Shown here: positions 32,692 to 43,102 of the stretch, in pieces
Numbering within the stretch: the stretch's first letter is position 1
How the letters are laid out: the number at the start of each line of letters is the position of its first letter
Source: Spiroplasma endosymbiont of Labia minor
Lineage (GTDB): Bacteria > Bacillota_I > Bacilli_A > Mycoplasmatales > Mycoplasmataceae
DNA length: 64,000 nucleotides
NCBI RefSeq assembly: GCF_964019845.1
Contig: NZ_OZ026465.1
Location: 434,001 to 498,000 of the forward strand
Direction of reading: 5' to 3'
Translations under genes and position numbers: made by a program
The notes under the pieces: model-generated
Told to the model about the DNA's origin: nothing
What the model saw: the letters and a program-made list of their open reading frames with translations, nothing else
Database searches by the model: none

Positions 32692-32901
32692 ATGAGTAAA
32701 TTTGTGAAAATTAAAAATCAGCAAAAATATTCATTATGCGAGCATTTAACTATAAATAATGTCAAAAATAACAGTATACATGAAATAAAAATAACTAATA
32801 TAAATGTTTTGTTGAAGACTTGTGATAATTGCTATTTTGAATATTTTCATGATAATAAAATAAAAATAAAAAAACCCTTCAAGATATTAGGAGGATTCTA
32901 A
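32692..32901 (+). CDS. Small hypothetical protein
   Basis: 69 aa, starting one base after the previous stop (TAAAATG). Contains CEH and CDNC, a possible metal site. The AGGAGG near its end is the SD for the next gene. Function unknown. Confidence 0.55.
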   Translation: MSKFVKIKNQQKYSLCEHLTINNVKNNSIHEIKITNINVLLKTCDNCYFEYFHDNKIKIKKPFKILGGF

Positions 32902-32902
32902 T

Positions 32903-33220
32903 GTGAATGATATTAAAAATAAATACTCTTTAATAGAAATTTTACAAAAATTAGAAAATGAATATAATATTAATTTCTGATTAAATCAATCATATTCAAT
33001 TATAAATAAACAAGTTTATTTTATAAAAAATAATAAAGTAATTTTGAATCCAAAACCAATATATGTTGGTGAATCATTTACAGAATTAGAAAAATGAATA
33101 CCTTCAGATGATGAAGTTTATAAGTATAGATATAGTAATTTTACTTTGGAAATGACATCAATTAAATTAAAGAAAATAAAACAAAAATTTTGAACAATTA
33201 ATGTTTTAATTTATGTTTAG
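32903..33220 (+). CDS. Hypothetical protein (GTG start)
   Basis: 105 aa. GTG at 32903 is chosen because the alternative ATG at 32901 runs into a stop after ten codons. SD AGGAGG eight bases upstream. The 3' end overlaps a convergent gene by 15 bp. Function unknown. Confidence 0.55.
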
Positions 33221-33763
33221 TGATAATTCATTTATATATTTAATTAAATTTTCTTTATTGCCTAAAATTATATTTTCATTTCTATAATAAACTGCTGACT
33301 CTCTATTTGTTGGATTATTATCAACATAATTTATTGTTTTTATGTAACCAAATTTTAAATTATAATTTTTATTTAGACCATCATTAAAATTTAATACATT
33401 AATTAATTGTTTACAACTTGATTGATCATATTTTCTAGTAAATGTAGGATGATCAACTCTTAATGAATGAAATTCTTTGCCATCAATTTTTCTGTCTCTT
33501 GCAAATTCATATTTATGTAATTTTCCACTTTTTAGTACAACATAAAAAATTAATGATTTAGAATTTATTTTAATTGAAAAAATTAAATCTATTAATGGAT
33601 AATATTTATCGTATATATCATCATTTCTTTGTCAAATTATTGCAAAATCTAATTTCGTAAATAATTCTGATAATTCGATGACGGATTCTTTTAGAAATTC
33701 TTTTTGATTTTCTTGATATTCATTATTATTCTCTATTATTTCAATCTTTGTTCTTTTTGGCAT
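33206..33763 (-). CDS. Hypothetical protein
   Basis: 185-aa soluble protein, start at 33763 with GGAGGTG on the minus strand. One TGA Trp (LDFAIIWQRNDD). It is an isolated minus-strand gene placed between leader C's operon and the VirB4 operon, and diverges from the latter. Function unknown; a regulator or an inserted cargo gene is possible. Confidence 0.65.
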
Positions 33764-33830
33764 TTTTTCACCTCCAATCATAAATTAATTATATTACTCT
33801 TATTTATTAACTACAGAAAGGAATGATTAT

Positions 33831-36569
33831 ATGGGAATATCAATAATCCCACCAAATTCAAATAAACATAAACTAAAAATTAAAGGTAATTTAACCTTAA
33901 TAGATTTTATTGCATTATTTTTAATATGTGGTTTGTCTGCATTAATTGGTTGATCTATTTATGAAGTTACCAATTTAATTGGATCAATTATAATTTCAAT
34001 TTTAATTGCTATGTTAATGTCAAGTTTTTTATTGCCAAGTAAAAAATATAAAAAACGTATTTATCAGTTATGTTGAGAATTTTTAAAATGATTAAGTTCA
34101 AATCGCAAAATGACTGTAAAAAATAAAAATTCAAATAATGATACGGTTAATTTATTTGCGTATAAAAAAATACATGATAATTTTATTGAAACAGATATTA
34201 AATTGAAAAATAAATCAACATTTATTGGCGGTTTAAAATTAGATGGATTTAATTTAAATAATTTATCTATAGATGAGCAAGACATAAAAATTAATCAATT
34301 TAAAAATGTATTAGATTTAATTGATGTAAATTTATCAATTATTAAAATAAATAATTGTGTAGATATGTTAGATAATAAAATGTATATAAATAATAAATTA
34401 AGAGAATTAGAAGATGAAAATAATTTATCTGTAAATCAAATAAAAGCTAAAAAAGAACAATTAAAAGGTTATTTGGAGTTACATAATGAATATAAACAAT
34501 CACTTGATTCTGTAATTACAATTAGAAATGAATATTACATATTGTTTTATGCAATAGGTGTAGAAAGCGCAAATATAATATATTCAAATTTAAGTTATAA
34601 ATTAGATGCAATTGGCTTAAAAACAAAGCAATTAAATGGTTTTGAATTGGTTGGATTAGTTAAAAATTTATTTGATCCATATTCAGAAAAATTAAATGAT
34701 AAAGAAATAACTAAATTTAAGCATAATTTAAAAGAATTATTTTCATTTGAAAATGTTGAATTTAAAAAAGAAAGTGTAGTTGTTAAAAATGATAATGATG
34801 AGCTACATATTAATTTTACAGCTGTAGATGAATATCCAAAATATCCAAATCGAACATGACTGTTACCCTTAATGCAAACTGATTCAACAGTTATTTTAAA
34901 TATTGAAAATGTGACAAGAGAATCATTTACTAAAGAGATTGATAAATTGGTTTCTAATGTTGAATCAAATATTTATAATACAGATAGAAGAAAAATTACA
35001 AATTCTAGAGAACAGCAAAATGACTTAAGCATGTACAATGCTTTGATTGATGAATTCTCGGCTGATGAAGAACAAATTAAAAAAATCAATTTGTTATTTA
35101 TAACTTGTGCAAATTCTAAACAAGAATTAAAAATGTCTTTAAATTCATTAAGAAATAATTTAAAAGAAAATCATTTTGAAGAAAATAGACTATTATTTAT
35201 GCAATTAGAAGGTTTTTCTGCTTGCTTGCCCAAAATAACTGATCCATTATCAATTAATTTAGGTCGTGCAGTACCGACAACAGTTGTTGCAGAATCATTT
35301 CCATTTGTAACTTCAGATGTAAAGGATGTATATGGTGCGTATATTGGAACTGATGAATTGGGTAATCCATTAATATTGGATCTTTTTTTAAGAACAAAAA
35401 CTAGAAAAAATCATAATATGGTAATAATGGGAATTGCTGGTTCTGGCAAATCAACTTTACTTAAGAAAATATTAAATTGACATGTTTCAGTAAATAGAAA
35501 AGTAATAATTATTGATCCAGAACGTGAATATAAAGATTTATGTACGTATCATAACGGTTCATGAATTAATGCTGGAGATGGCTCAAAAAATAGAATTAAT
35601 CCGTTACAGGTAATGTTGCCATTCCAAGATGAAGATAGTGTCGAAATCTTAAGTAAAGAAACTAGAGAAGAAATTATTTCATCACATTTATCAAGATTAG
35701 AAGAGTGAATTAAAATACTATACCCAGAATTAGAAGAAAATATAATTCGTTATTTTTCTAAATTAGTTGGTGAACTATATAATATTGATAAATTTAAAAA
35801 AGTAAATTATGATTCAAAATCTAATGATTTTCCGATTTTTGATGATTTAGTTAGATACATGGAAAATAAAATTGAACTAAATCAATTAGACAAATTGACA
35901 ACCGAATCAAAAATAATCCATATTAATTTATTAGAATTAATCAAAAATGAATTTACCAATTTTGGCAAATACAAAGTTTTATATAATGGTTATTCATCTG
36001 TAGATATTGCAAATAATAATTTTATTGTATTTGATATTAATTCATTAGTTGATAATAACAAAAAAATTCAAGCACAATTATATTTAATAACTGCCTTTAT
36101 TCAAAATGAAGTTAGAAAAGTTGGTTTTAGAGCTAAAAATGAAATAGTTATTGCAATAGATGAAGCACATTTATTAATTGACAAAGATAATCCAATTGCC
36201 TTAAATTTCATTTATCAAACAACTAAACGAATTAGAAAATATCGAGGTTCAATGATTTTAGCTACACAAAATCCAGAAGACTTCAATTCTGAACCAGAAA
36301 TTGCTAAAAAAACTAAAGCTATGATGAACAATGTTCAATATTCAGTAATTATGAATTTATCTCCAGAAAACACAAAAGCAATTGTTGAAATGTATAGAGG
36401 TTATGGTAATGGATTGAGTTCAAATGAAATAGATATAATTTCACACGCACAAACCGGTGAAGGTTTATTGTTTGTAAGTGGTTTTGATCGTCATAAAGTT
36501 AATGTTAGATTATTAGATTCAGAGAAAAAAGCTATTGGTAGAATGGGTGGAGTAAGTGAACAAAACTAA
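33831..36569 (+). CDS. VirB4/TrsE-like T4SS ATPase with N-terminal VirB3-like membrane part
   Basis: 912-aa ATPase energising the conjugation channel. Two membrane helices (about 22-42 and 47-66) in the first 80 residues resemble a VirB3-like domain fused to VirB4. Then the VirB4 body, Walker A GIAGSGKST (534-542), RED-like IIDPEREYKDL (about 560), Walker B VIAIDEAHLLI (Asp777) and LATQNPEDF (about 808). SD AAAGGAA before ATG. First gene of the operon running to 38307. Confidence 0.88.
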
Positions 36570-37251
36570 AAAGACGGATAACAAAATGAGAATTCAATTT
36601 AGAATAACTAAAACCGAAAGTCTAGAAAAATGACAAATGGCACAGGAATGATTTAATGCAGTTGGTTATAATAAAGTTGCAAAAACTAAAAACGCTTGAT
36701 TAGAGGATTTATTTATTAGAGCTATTGATGATCAAGTACTAGATAATATTTATGCATCAAGAGTTGAAGAAGTTATTGAAGATAAAATGGATAAATTAAG
36801 TAATAAAAGTTTTAATCGATTATCTGGCTACACAGACAGAAGAATGCTACCTATGTATAAAACTCTTATTATATTGCAAAAACAAATGAATTTCTTAGTA
36901 TCATCACTTGTTTCATCTGGAATTGTTGATGAAGATACTTTTGTTGAGCCACATGAACAGCAAATCGCAGATCCACCATTTGTTAAAGCTTGAAAAGATG
37001 AGTTAGATTCAAAATTTTCCAATTATAAAAGTGAAGAAATTGTTAAGCAATATTTTGGTGCATATGAAGAAACGGAAGATAATCAAATATCTCGTGAATT
37101 ACTAAAAAAATTTATTAAATACAGTACTGAATTAGGTATTAAAAGTAAAACAAATAATCTATATAAACCAACTAATGATGAATTTAATTTAATTGGTAAA
37201 CAATTAATTAATGAATTTGAAAAATATAAAGCGAAAGAAGGTGCAAAGTAA
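36556..37251 (+). CDS. Hypothetical T4SS-operon protein
   Basis: 231 aa. GTG at 36556 is preferred: GGTGGAG lies just upstream and it overlaps the VirB4 end by 14 bp; the ATG at 36586 is an in-frame alternative. A short basic N-terminus precedes RIQFRITKTESLEKWQMAQEW. Helical, soluble, with no clear family; a relaxosome or channel accessory is possible from position only. Confidence 0.6.
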
Positions 37252-37644
37252 ATGAGTAGTAGAGTTCACAATGCCATAAATGTGTATAGTGAGATAAAAA
37301 GAGATTTTCTTTTGTCGCTTTTGCAAAATAATTATGACTTTATAAAAAATGATAATGAAAAGTATGAAGCATTATTTTTGTTTCAAAATCAAGAGTTTTT
37401 AACATCAATTAAATTTGAAGGCATTTTTAAAAAATATGCCGTTTTATATTGCATTCCTAAAAAGGAAAAAGAAATTTTGAATATTCTTATTGATGATGAA
37501 AATTATGATGTATTTTTAAATGAATACAAAATGATAAAAAATAATGTTAGCAGTTTAATTAGTCATTCTGGTAATAATTTTGTGAATAATAAATTTTATT
37601 TAAGATACAATAAATTTATAGATAACGAATTAAATAAGAGGTAG
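37252..37644 (+). CDS. Hypothetical T4SS-operon protein
   Basis: 130-aa soluble helical protein starting directly after the previous stop, with AGAAGGTG upstream. Function unknown. Confidence 0.6.
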   Translation: MSSRVHNAINVYSEIKRDFLLSLLQNNYDFIKNDNEKYEALFLFQNQEFLTSIKFEGIFKKYAVLYCIPKKEKEILNILIDDENYDVFLNEYKMIKNNVSSLISHSGNNFVNNKFYLRYNKFIDNELNKR

Positions 37645-37653
37645 GTAATAATT

Positions 37654-38307
37654 ATGAAAAAAATATTAAGTTTATTATCAATTTTTTCTTTATTTAGTAG
37701 TACATCAACTTTTACCGTTTCATGTAGTGGTAGTTCATTAAGTGGAAATGGCAATAACAATTCTGATGACCCAAATAAGCCAGGTGAAGAAGAACCATGA
37801 CCTATAGTTACTGAAAAATCAAATGATTATAAGGTTTATGGCGAATCATTAAATGATTGAAATAAAATTCAAAAATCATATAGCAATGAATATGAGATAA
37901 ACAAGCAAGTATATGATGATCTAAAGAATTTTAATAACCCATTAGATGAATTAATGTTTTATATTGCGGCAGAATATATGTCATGATATAGTGCGATAGT
38001 TTATGATTCAAATATTTACATTTATTTATATCAAAATAAATTAAATATAGAATTATACGAGAGTAATAATTTTGAATCAAATTTTACAAATGAGCAATTA
38101 ACTTTCTTTGATGATAAATTATTTCGTTTAAATTCAAATTTTGGTTTAGAACAAGCTTCAATTAATTATTTTATTGACTTATATAAAGATGAAACAGATG
38201 AAATTTCAGTTCAGGCATTAGCTGATATGAAGAGATTAAAAGAGTATATGGCAAATTGACAAGATGCAACTGAAGATAAAATTAAAGACATAGAGAATAT
38301 ATTGTAA
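37654..38307 (+). CDS. ICE-encoded lipoprotein
   Basis: 217 aa. Signal peptide with lipobox ending TFTVSC (Cys about 24), followed by a Gly/Ser/Asn/Pro/Glu-rich linker; typical Spiroplasma/Mesoplasma lipoprotein start. Surface-exposed after lipid anchoring. In mycoplasma ICEs lipoproteins of the T4SS operon are common; role may be mating contact or surface exclusion (inference). Confidence 0.78.
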
Positions 38308-38350
38308 ATAAATAAAATAAAAAATATATTGCATTCTATAAATTTTTATG

Positions 38351-38410
38351 TATAATATTAATAGTTTTAGAGACAGGAATTCTGTCTCTTTTTTATTTGG
38401 TCAGAATTCT
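38351..38410 (+). promoter_or_regulatory. Promoter with terminator/antiterminator-type leader
   Basis: TATAAT (38351-38356), then GAGACAG/CTGTCTC (38370-38376 with 38382-38388) closing a small loop before TTTTTT, so a strong terminator lies right after the transcription start. GAATTCTG (38377-38384), which includes part of the terminator stem, is perfectly complementary to CAGAATTC (38402-38409) downstream, so the two hairpins exclude each other. It precedes the second VirB2-like gene. Confidence 0.65.
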
Positions 38411-38446
38411 TGTTTTTCTAAACAACTTAGAAAGAGAGGAAAAAAT

Positions 38447-38737
38447 ATGACATTATCATTTTATATTCATATAATTTGAAACTGAAATTTTATTTTATCA
38501 ACAGTTTGTCCATTTTTTGGAATAGCTTTACTTATTTGTGCAGTAATGATATTTTCGGTAATAGTATGATTTTGAATTGGTTATGCATTGTCTGATGAAG
38601 ATGGCAAATCTGAAAAAATGGAAAAATGAAAAAAACAGACGAAAGGCCTAATTATAGCTTTTTTTGTTATTATTTCGATAGGAATAATTCTAACATTGTT
38701 GCCAGTAATGTTAGGTTATGATATTAATTTTAGCTAA
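38447..38737 (+). CDS. Second VirB2-like two-helix membrane protein
   Basis: 96 aa with two membrane helices (about 18-46 and 67-88) separated by a charged loop (SDEDGKSEKMEKWKKQTKG). The layout equals that of the gene at 25602. SD AGAGAGGA. It has its own attenuator-like leader, suggesting it needs a different level from other T4SS parts, as for a major channel or pilin subunit. Confidence 0.6.
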
Positions 38738-38779
38738 TATTAGTAACATTTTATTTGTAAATGCATAATGTTTATTTTA

Positions 38780-38890
38780 GAATAATGTATACTATTATCA
38801 GATAAGCAAAGCATTTAAACAGGCAAAGTCTGTTTTGGCTTTGTTTTTTGCGTTTAAATGCTTTCTTGTCAATTTATAAATAAGGAGAAT
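38780..38890 (+). promoter_or_regulatory. Conserved ICE leader RNA, copy D (surface protein operon)
   Basis: TATACT (38788-38793); GATAAG (38801-38806) pairs with CTTGTC (38865-38870); GCATTTAAAC (38811-38820) with GTTTAAATGC (38852-38861); inner ACAGGC/GTCTGT pairs by a G-U wobble at the position where copy C has G-C; CAAAG/CTTTG before T6. The downstream competitor here is AATAAG (38879-38884), overlapping SD AAGGAG. Confidence 0.75.
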
Positions 38891-38893
38891 TTT

Positions 38894-39307
38894 ATGAAAA
38901 AAGAAAAATTAAATTTAGAAGATGAATTATTGAATTTTGCTTTATTTAATAAATTAAATTATAGAACTGTAATTAATAAAAATATATCTTTAGATAATAG
39001 AATTTTATTAATATATGCAATGAAAAATAAAATCAATATCTCTTTACTTGAAAATGATGTATTTTTATCAAAATATTCAAATGATCAGTTATTAAAGATT
39101 ATCAAATTATTATTTGAAAATAAAAATCCAATTTTATTGCAAAACCAAAAATTAAAAGATGAAGATTTACAAACAAGATACGATTTTACAATGAATTTTT
39201 ATCAAAAAAATATATTAATAAATAAAGAAACAAAAACTAAATATTCATCAATTATAGATGAAGAGATACCATCATTTTATAAATCAAATGATTATGAAAT
39301 TGATTAG
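38894..39307 (+). CDS. Hypothetical protein, first gene after leader D
   Basis: 137-aa soluble helical protein of unknown function. ATG at 38894 with the leader's AAGGAG seven bases upstream. It precedes the large surface protein by 12 bases, so the two are co-expressed. Confidence 0.6.
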   Translation: MKKEKLNLEDELLNFALFNKLNYRTVINKNISLDNRILLIYAMKNKINISLLENDVFLSKYSNDQLLKIIKLLFENKNPILLQNQKLKDEDLQTRYDFTMNFYQKNILINKETKTKYSSIIDEEIPSFYKSNDYEID

Positions 39308-39319
39308 GTAAAATAATCT

Positions 39320-42277
39320 ATGAAAAAATTATTAAGTTTATTAGCTATTGTTTCTTTTGCACTATCAAATCCAATATTTTTAAATGATAACAATAAAATA
39401 TCAGATATTAATTCAAGCAATTTAAATAAAGTAAATCCCGTAAGTAATCATAATAAATTTTATAACCCTTTATATCCACCAATTAATGCAAATACAATAG
39501 ATAAGATAAATGTTTCTGATAATGATAATCATGGTGGTGGAAGCTTAGGAAGTAACGCAAATAAAACATTTAAATTAATTAAATGAAATGATTATGCACC
39601 AGATTGAAATACTTTTTCAAAGCATTATGAAAAAATCACTTTACAAGATTTATATGGTTCTGTAACGTTGGGCGAAAAAAATACCAGTGATTCATCAAAC
39701 ACACCGATTGATATAGTTACATCAGATACATCTGAACATCAATGATTACATAAATTTGATGGTTCATGAGACGATGCCGAAATGTATGGTTATTATTCTT
39801 TAAAACACGATGATCAATATTTGCAAATTAATTTCAAATTTACTCATCCTGCAGATGATACACATACAGACTCATATTCATATAAATTATCAAAAATAAG
39901 TTTAACTTCAATTTTTGATGTAAACGACTTTGAGCAAAAAATAATTAATAGTTTATCTAAAAATTTTAATTTTACATCAGATACATCAGATTTAATTGAT
40001 TCTGAAGATAGATATTCTATAAACGGCGAAGTAACTTCAAATAAAGAAATTATTAAAATTGAAATTGATAAACGTCTAAAAAATTCTTTTGATGTTGATT
40101 ATGATGCTTGATTTGGTGGAGATAAACCTATTTTAAAAGTTAATTTACAATTTGATAATATTAAAAATATTGTCTATATTACTTTAAAAGATGAAAATAC
40201 GGGCATCGTTGGTGATAATCAATTTGTAATTTCAAATGTTGCCATGCAAGTTAATTTATCACTTTCAGATGATTATTGACAATTAAATTTGCAACGTAGA
40301 TTATCTATCTCACCATCAAAAATTGTAGATCCATCAGATTCATACAATAATTTAATTTTAGATAATCCAGAATATTATCCAGATGACAATCATACCTATA
40401 TTTATCACAACGCAGTAGATATTTCATTTACAGCTCATACAAGTAGTGAAATACTGAATGTTAATGGTACTGCAGTACCGGTTTATAACAATAAATTTTA
40501 TATTCGTTTAGCTGATAACAAAATGACAAATAATAATTCAGAATCTAATTCCAAATATGAAGTTACTATAACAGATAATGGTGACATCAAAATGACTATA
40601 AATATTAAAATAGAGTCTGTTAATTCATTTTTAAATTTTAAATGGTTAGGTTGAAATCCAATTAATGACCCATCGCAATCAGTATATTATGAACAATATT
40701 TATTGATTACACCAACTATAAATGGTGAAACTAATCCAAAATATGATTCAACTATTAATGCAGATACTGGTACTCGACAACAGTTTATAGGTATAAATTA
40801 TAATTTCAAAGATGCTTTTGCATTTGACCCTTTAAACAAATACGGAAATTTAATTAATAATTCTAAAGATTATGAACCTTTTTATATTGCTCAAGGTGTT
40901 GTGGTTAACTCGGGTTTTTCTACTTTAATTGAAAATACTGAAAGTATTGATCATATCGAAAGAGTAAAAGTTGAACCATTAACATTAAATGAATTATCAC
41001 AAAGACAAGTTGTAGATTTAGATAATGAATTGCAATTTTCACAACCGGGATTATGACATTATATAATTTACATGAAAGATTATGTCAAAGAAAAAGTAGA
41101 TCCTACAAATCCAGGTAATGAAAAAATAGAGGCAATACAAGGTTCAACTTTACATCAATTTGTGTACATTGATAATTCAGCAAATTCATATGCATCATTT
41201 TTAAATCAAATAGATATTGCAAAAAATAAGGATATTACTGATTTGTGATCTTCCATTCATGCAAAGCATTTAAAATTCTATTTAGCAAATGATATAGGAA
41301 TGTCAACAAATGAAATCACTAAGTTGGATTATGCACAAATTATCTCATTCTGAAATCAATATGTATCAGATGCAATTGAGCAATTGGTGGATATTAATCC
41401 AGATCCAACAGAATACAAAGATTTGACTAATTTAAATATTGCAAGTTTAAAAATGAATGCTAAGTCTGAAAATGACATTAAAGAAAATATCAAAAATTAT
41501 GTTAATGAAAAAGTAACTGATTTTGCCTCAAAATCAATTTATAAAAGTGATTATGAAATTGTAGTCAATGGCCAGTTATTAGAAAATGCGGATTTATCAC
41601 AATATGTATTACCTGAAAGTTCATCAGAAGAAGAAATTAAAAAAGAATTTTCAGTTTCAATTGTAGCTACCGCTGAATCAACAATTTTGGAAAATTCACA
41701 ATCTTTAAAAATAATTAATGATAGTAAATATGATAAAGATATTGTATTAAATCTAGAAAATGTTTTATTTCAAAATTATGAATATAATTTTTCAAATTGG
41801 AATGAGAATGAAAAAAATCAATTCTTACAAAATTACGTTTATGATAATGTAACTAAATATTTAGAAAAATATAAGCCAAATAAATTTGAAGGTGAATATG
41901 TTTATGGTGTTGATTATTTAATTTCACTTGAAGGATTAAACGGAATAGATATTAAAACACAAGATGATATTGATCAAATTTTAAATTCATTTTTTATGGC
42001 CAAAGAATCAACTACACTAAAATTTACAATTTATGCTTTAGATGATTCAATGGTTTTGGAAGGCTTTAATTCATTTGAAATAACAAATAATCCTGATTCA
42101 GATGATATTGCACCGCCAATCCCACCAGATCCTGATACACCAGGACAAAATGATAAAAATAATCATTTTAATAAAAAACATCTATATTGAATAATTCCAT
42201 TAGTTATAATTGGAGTTAGTTTAATAACGTTAATAGTAATATTAATAATTAGAAGAAAAAGAAAAAAAATTAGATAA
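39320..42277 (+). CDS. Large anchored surface protein of the ICE
   Basis: 985 aa. Cleavable signal peptide (MKKLLSLLAIVSFALSNP), long extracellular body, a Pro/Asp-rich spacer (IAPPIPPDPDTPGQN, about 933-947), a single C-terminal membrane helix (about 958-979) and a basic stop-transfer tail (RRKRKKIR). Two related ~110-residue domains near the C-terminus share the pattern N-L-x(n)-Y-x(n)-DY-I-x(n)-G (KSDYEIVVNGQ and YGVDYLISLEG). The architecture suits an adhesin for mating-cell contact or a VirB5-like role; function is inferred. Low Cys. Confidence 0.75.
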
Positions 42278-42294
42278 TCTAAAATAATTAATGA

Positions 42295-42358
42295 TATAAT
42301 CTTATTAGATAAGCAAGGCATTTTTATGGATTAATTCATATTTTGTCTTGTTTTTTAT
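42295..42358 (+). promoter_or_regulatory. Divergent ICE leader copy E; possible small RNA
   Basis: TATAAT (42295-42300), then GATAAGCAAGGCATTT as in copies A-D, but the returning strands differ: CAAGGCA (42314-42320) pairs with TGTCTTG (42344-42350) followed by T6. The closing GTTTAAATGC strand is absent and no start codon follows for about 170 bases. The product may be a short terminated RNA. Confidence 0.55.
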
Positions 42359-42525
42359 TTTTAATTTAAATATATAATTGTTTAAATCCTATCATTGAAT
42401 TATATAATTTTTAACCCTCATTCCCCATTCTTTCTATTAAATAATTAACAAAACATATGATGTATATTAATTCATAATAAAACCTTGTTTATCAACATTA
42501 AATTTTATAATTTAAGGAGAAATAT
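42359..42525 (+). promoter_or_regulatory. Non-coding gap with promoter for gene at 42526
   Basis: AT-rich, no gene seen. TTGTTT (42485-42490) and TATAAT (42506-42511) lie 15 bp apart just before SD AAGGAG; the spacing is short, so the promoter call is tentative. Confidence 0.35.
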
Positions 42526-43026
42526 ATGTCTGGAAATATGAATACTAATTTTATAACTGGCTTTACTTTTAAAAACAATATGTCCGAAGTTAAACAAAAT
42601 AAAAACGGAAAAGATATTGTTTATGTGACTTTGAACTCGTCTAAACTTGAACAAAATCAAAAATTGACGTTAATCATATCGCCTAAATTGATTTCAGTAT
42701 ATGCTAAAACACCAGTTGAAGGTAAAACTTTTGTAAAAGCTACAGAAGAGCAAATAGCAGAAGGTAAAGGTGGCTTTATAAAAATATCAATGCCACCAGT
42801 AAATGATGCCGAGACAATTAAATTGTTAAGAACAACTTCAATCAAAAATGATGATGGTTCTTTTACAAATAAAAAAGAAGTAATTGAAGTTACAGCGCAG
42901 CAGTTAGAAAATATTCTTTATGAAACCACACAAAAAACTGTTGATTTTGTTAAAAATACAAATAGCAACGAACTTGGTACTGTTGTTCAATCACTTGATG
43001 ATGATCAAGAAATGGATTTTGATTAG
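42526..43026 (+). CDS. SSB-like protein with acidic C-terminus (tentative)
   Basis: 166 aa. The N-terminal two thirds look beta-rich (NGKDIVYVTLNSSK, KLTLIISPKLISVYA), followed by a helix and the acidic tail QSLDDDQEMDFD, the general layout of single-stranded DNA-binding proteins, whose acidic tip binds replication partners. The classic SSB N-terminal motif is not visible, so this is a structural guess. SD AAGGAG, own promoter, own terminator. Confidence 0.5.
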   Translation: MSGNMNTNFITGFTFKNNMSEVKQNKNGKDIVYVTLNSSKLEQNQKLTLIISPKLISVYAKTPVEGKTFVKATEEQIAEGKGGFIKISMPPVNDAETIKLLRTTSIKNDDGSFTNKKEVIEVTAQQLENILYETTQKTVDFVKNTNSNELGTVVQSLDDDQEMDFD

Positions 43027-43040
43027 AATTATTTAGTATA

Positions 43041-43068
43041 AATGACCAATTTTGTTGGTCATTTTTTT
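43041..43068 (+). terminator. Rho-independent terminator
   Basis: ATGACCAA (43042-43049) pairs with TTGGTCAT (43055-43062), followed by T7. Confidence 0.88.
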
Positions 43069-43102
43069 ATTTTAACTTTATAATTTTTATGAGGATATTG
43101 TT

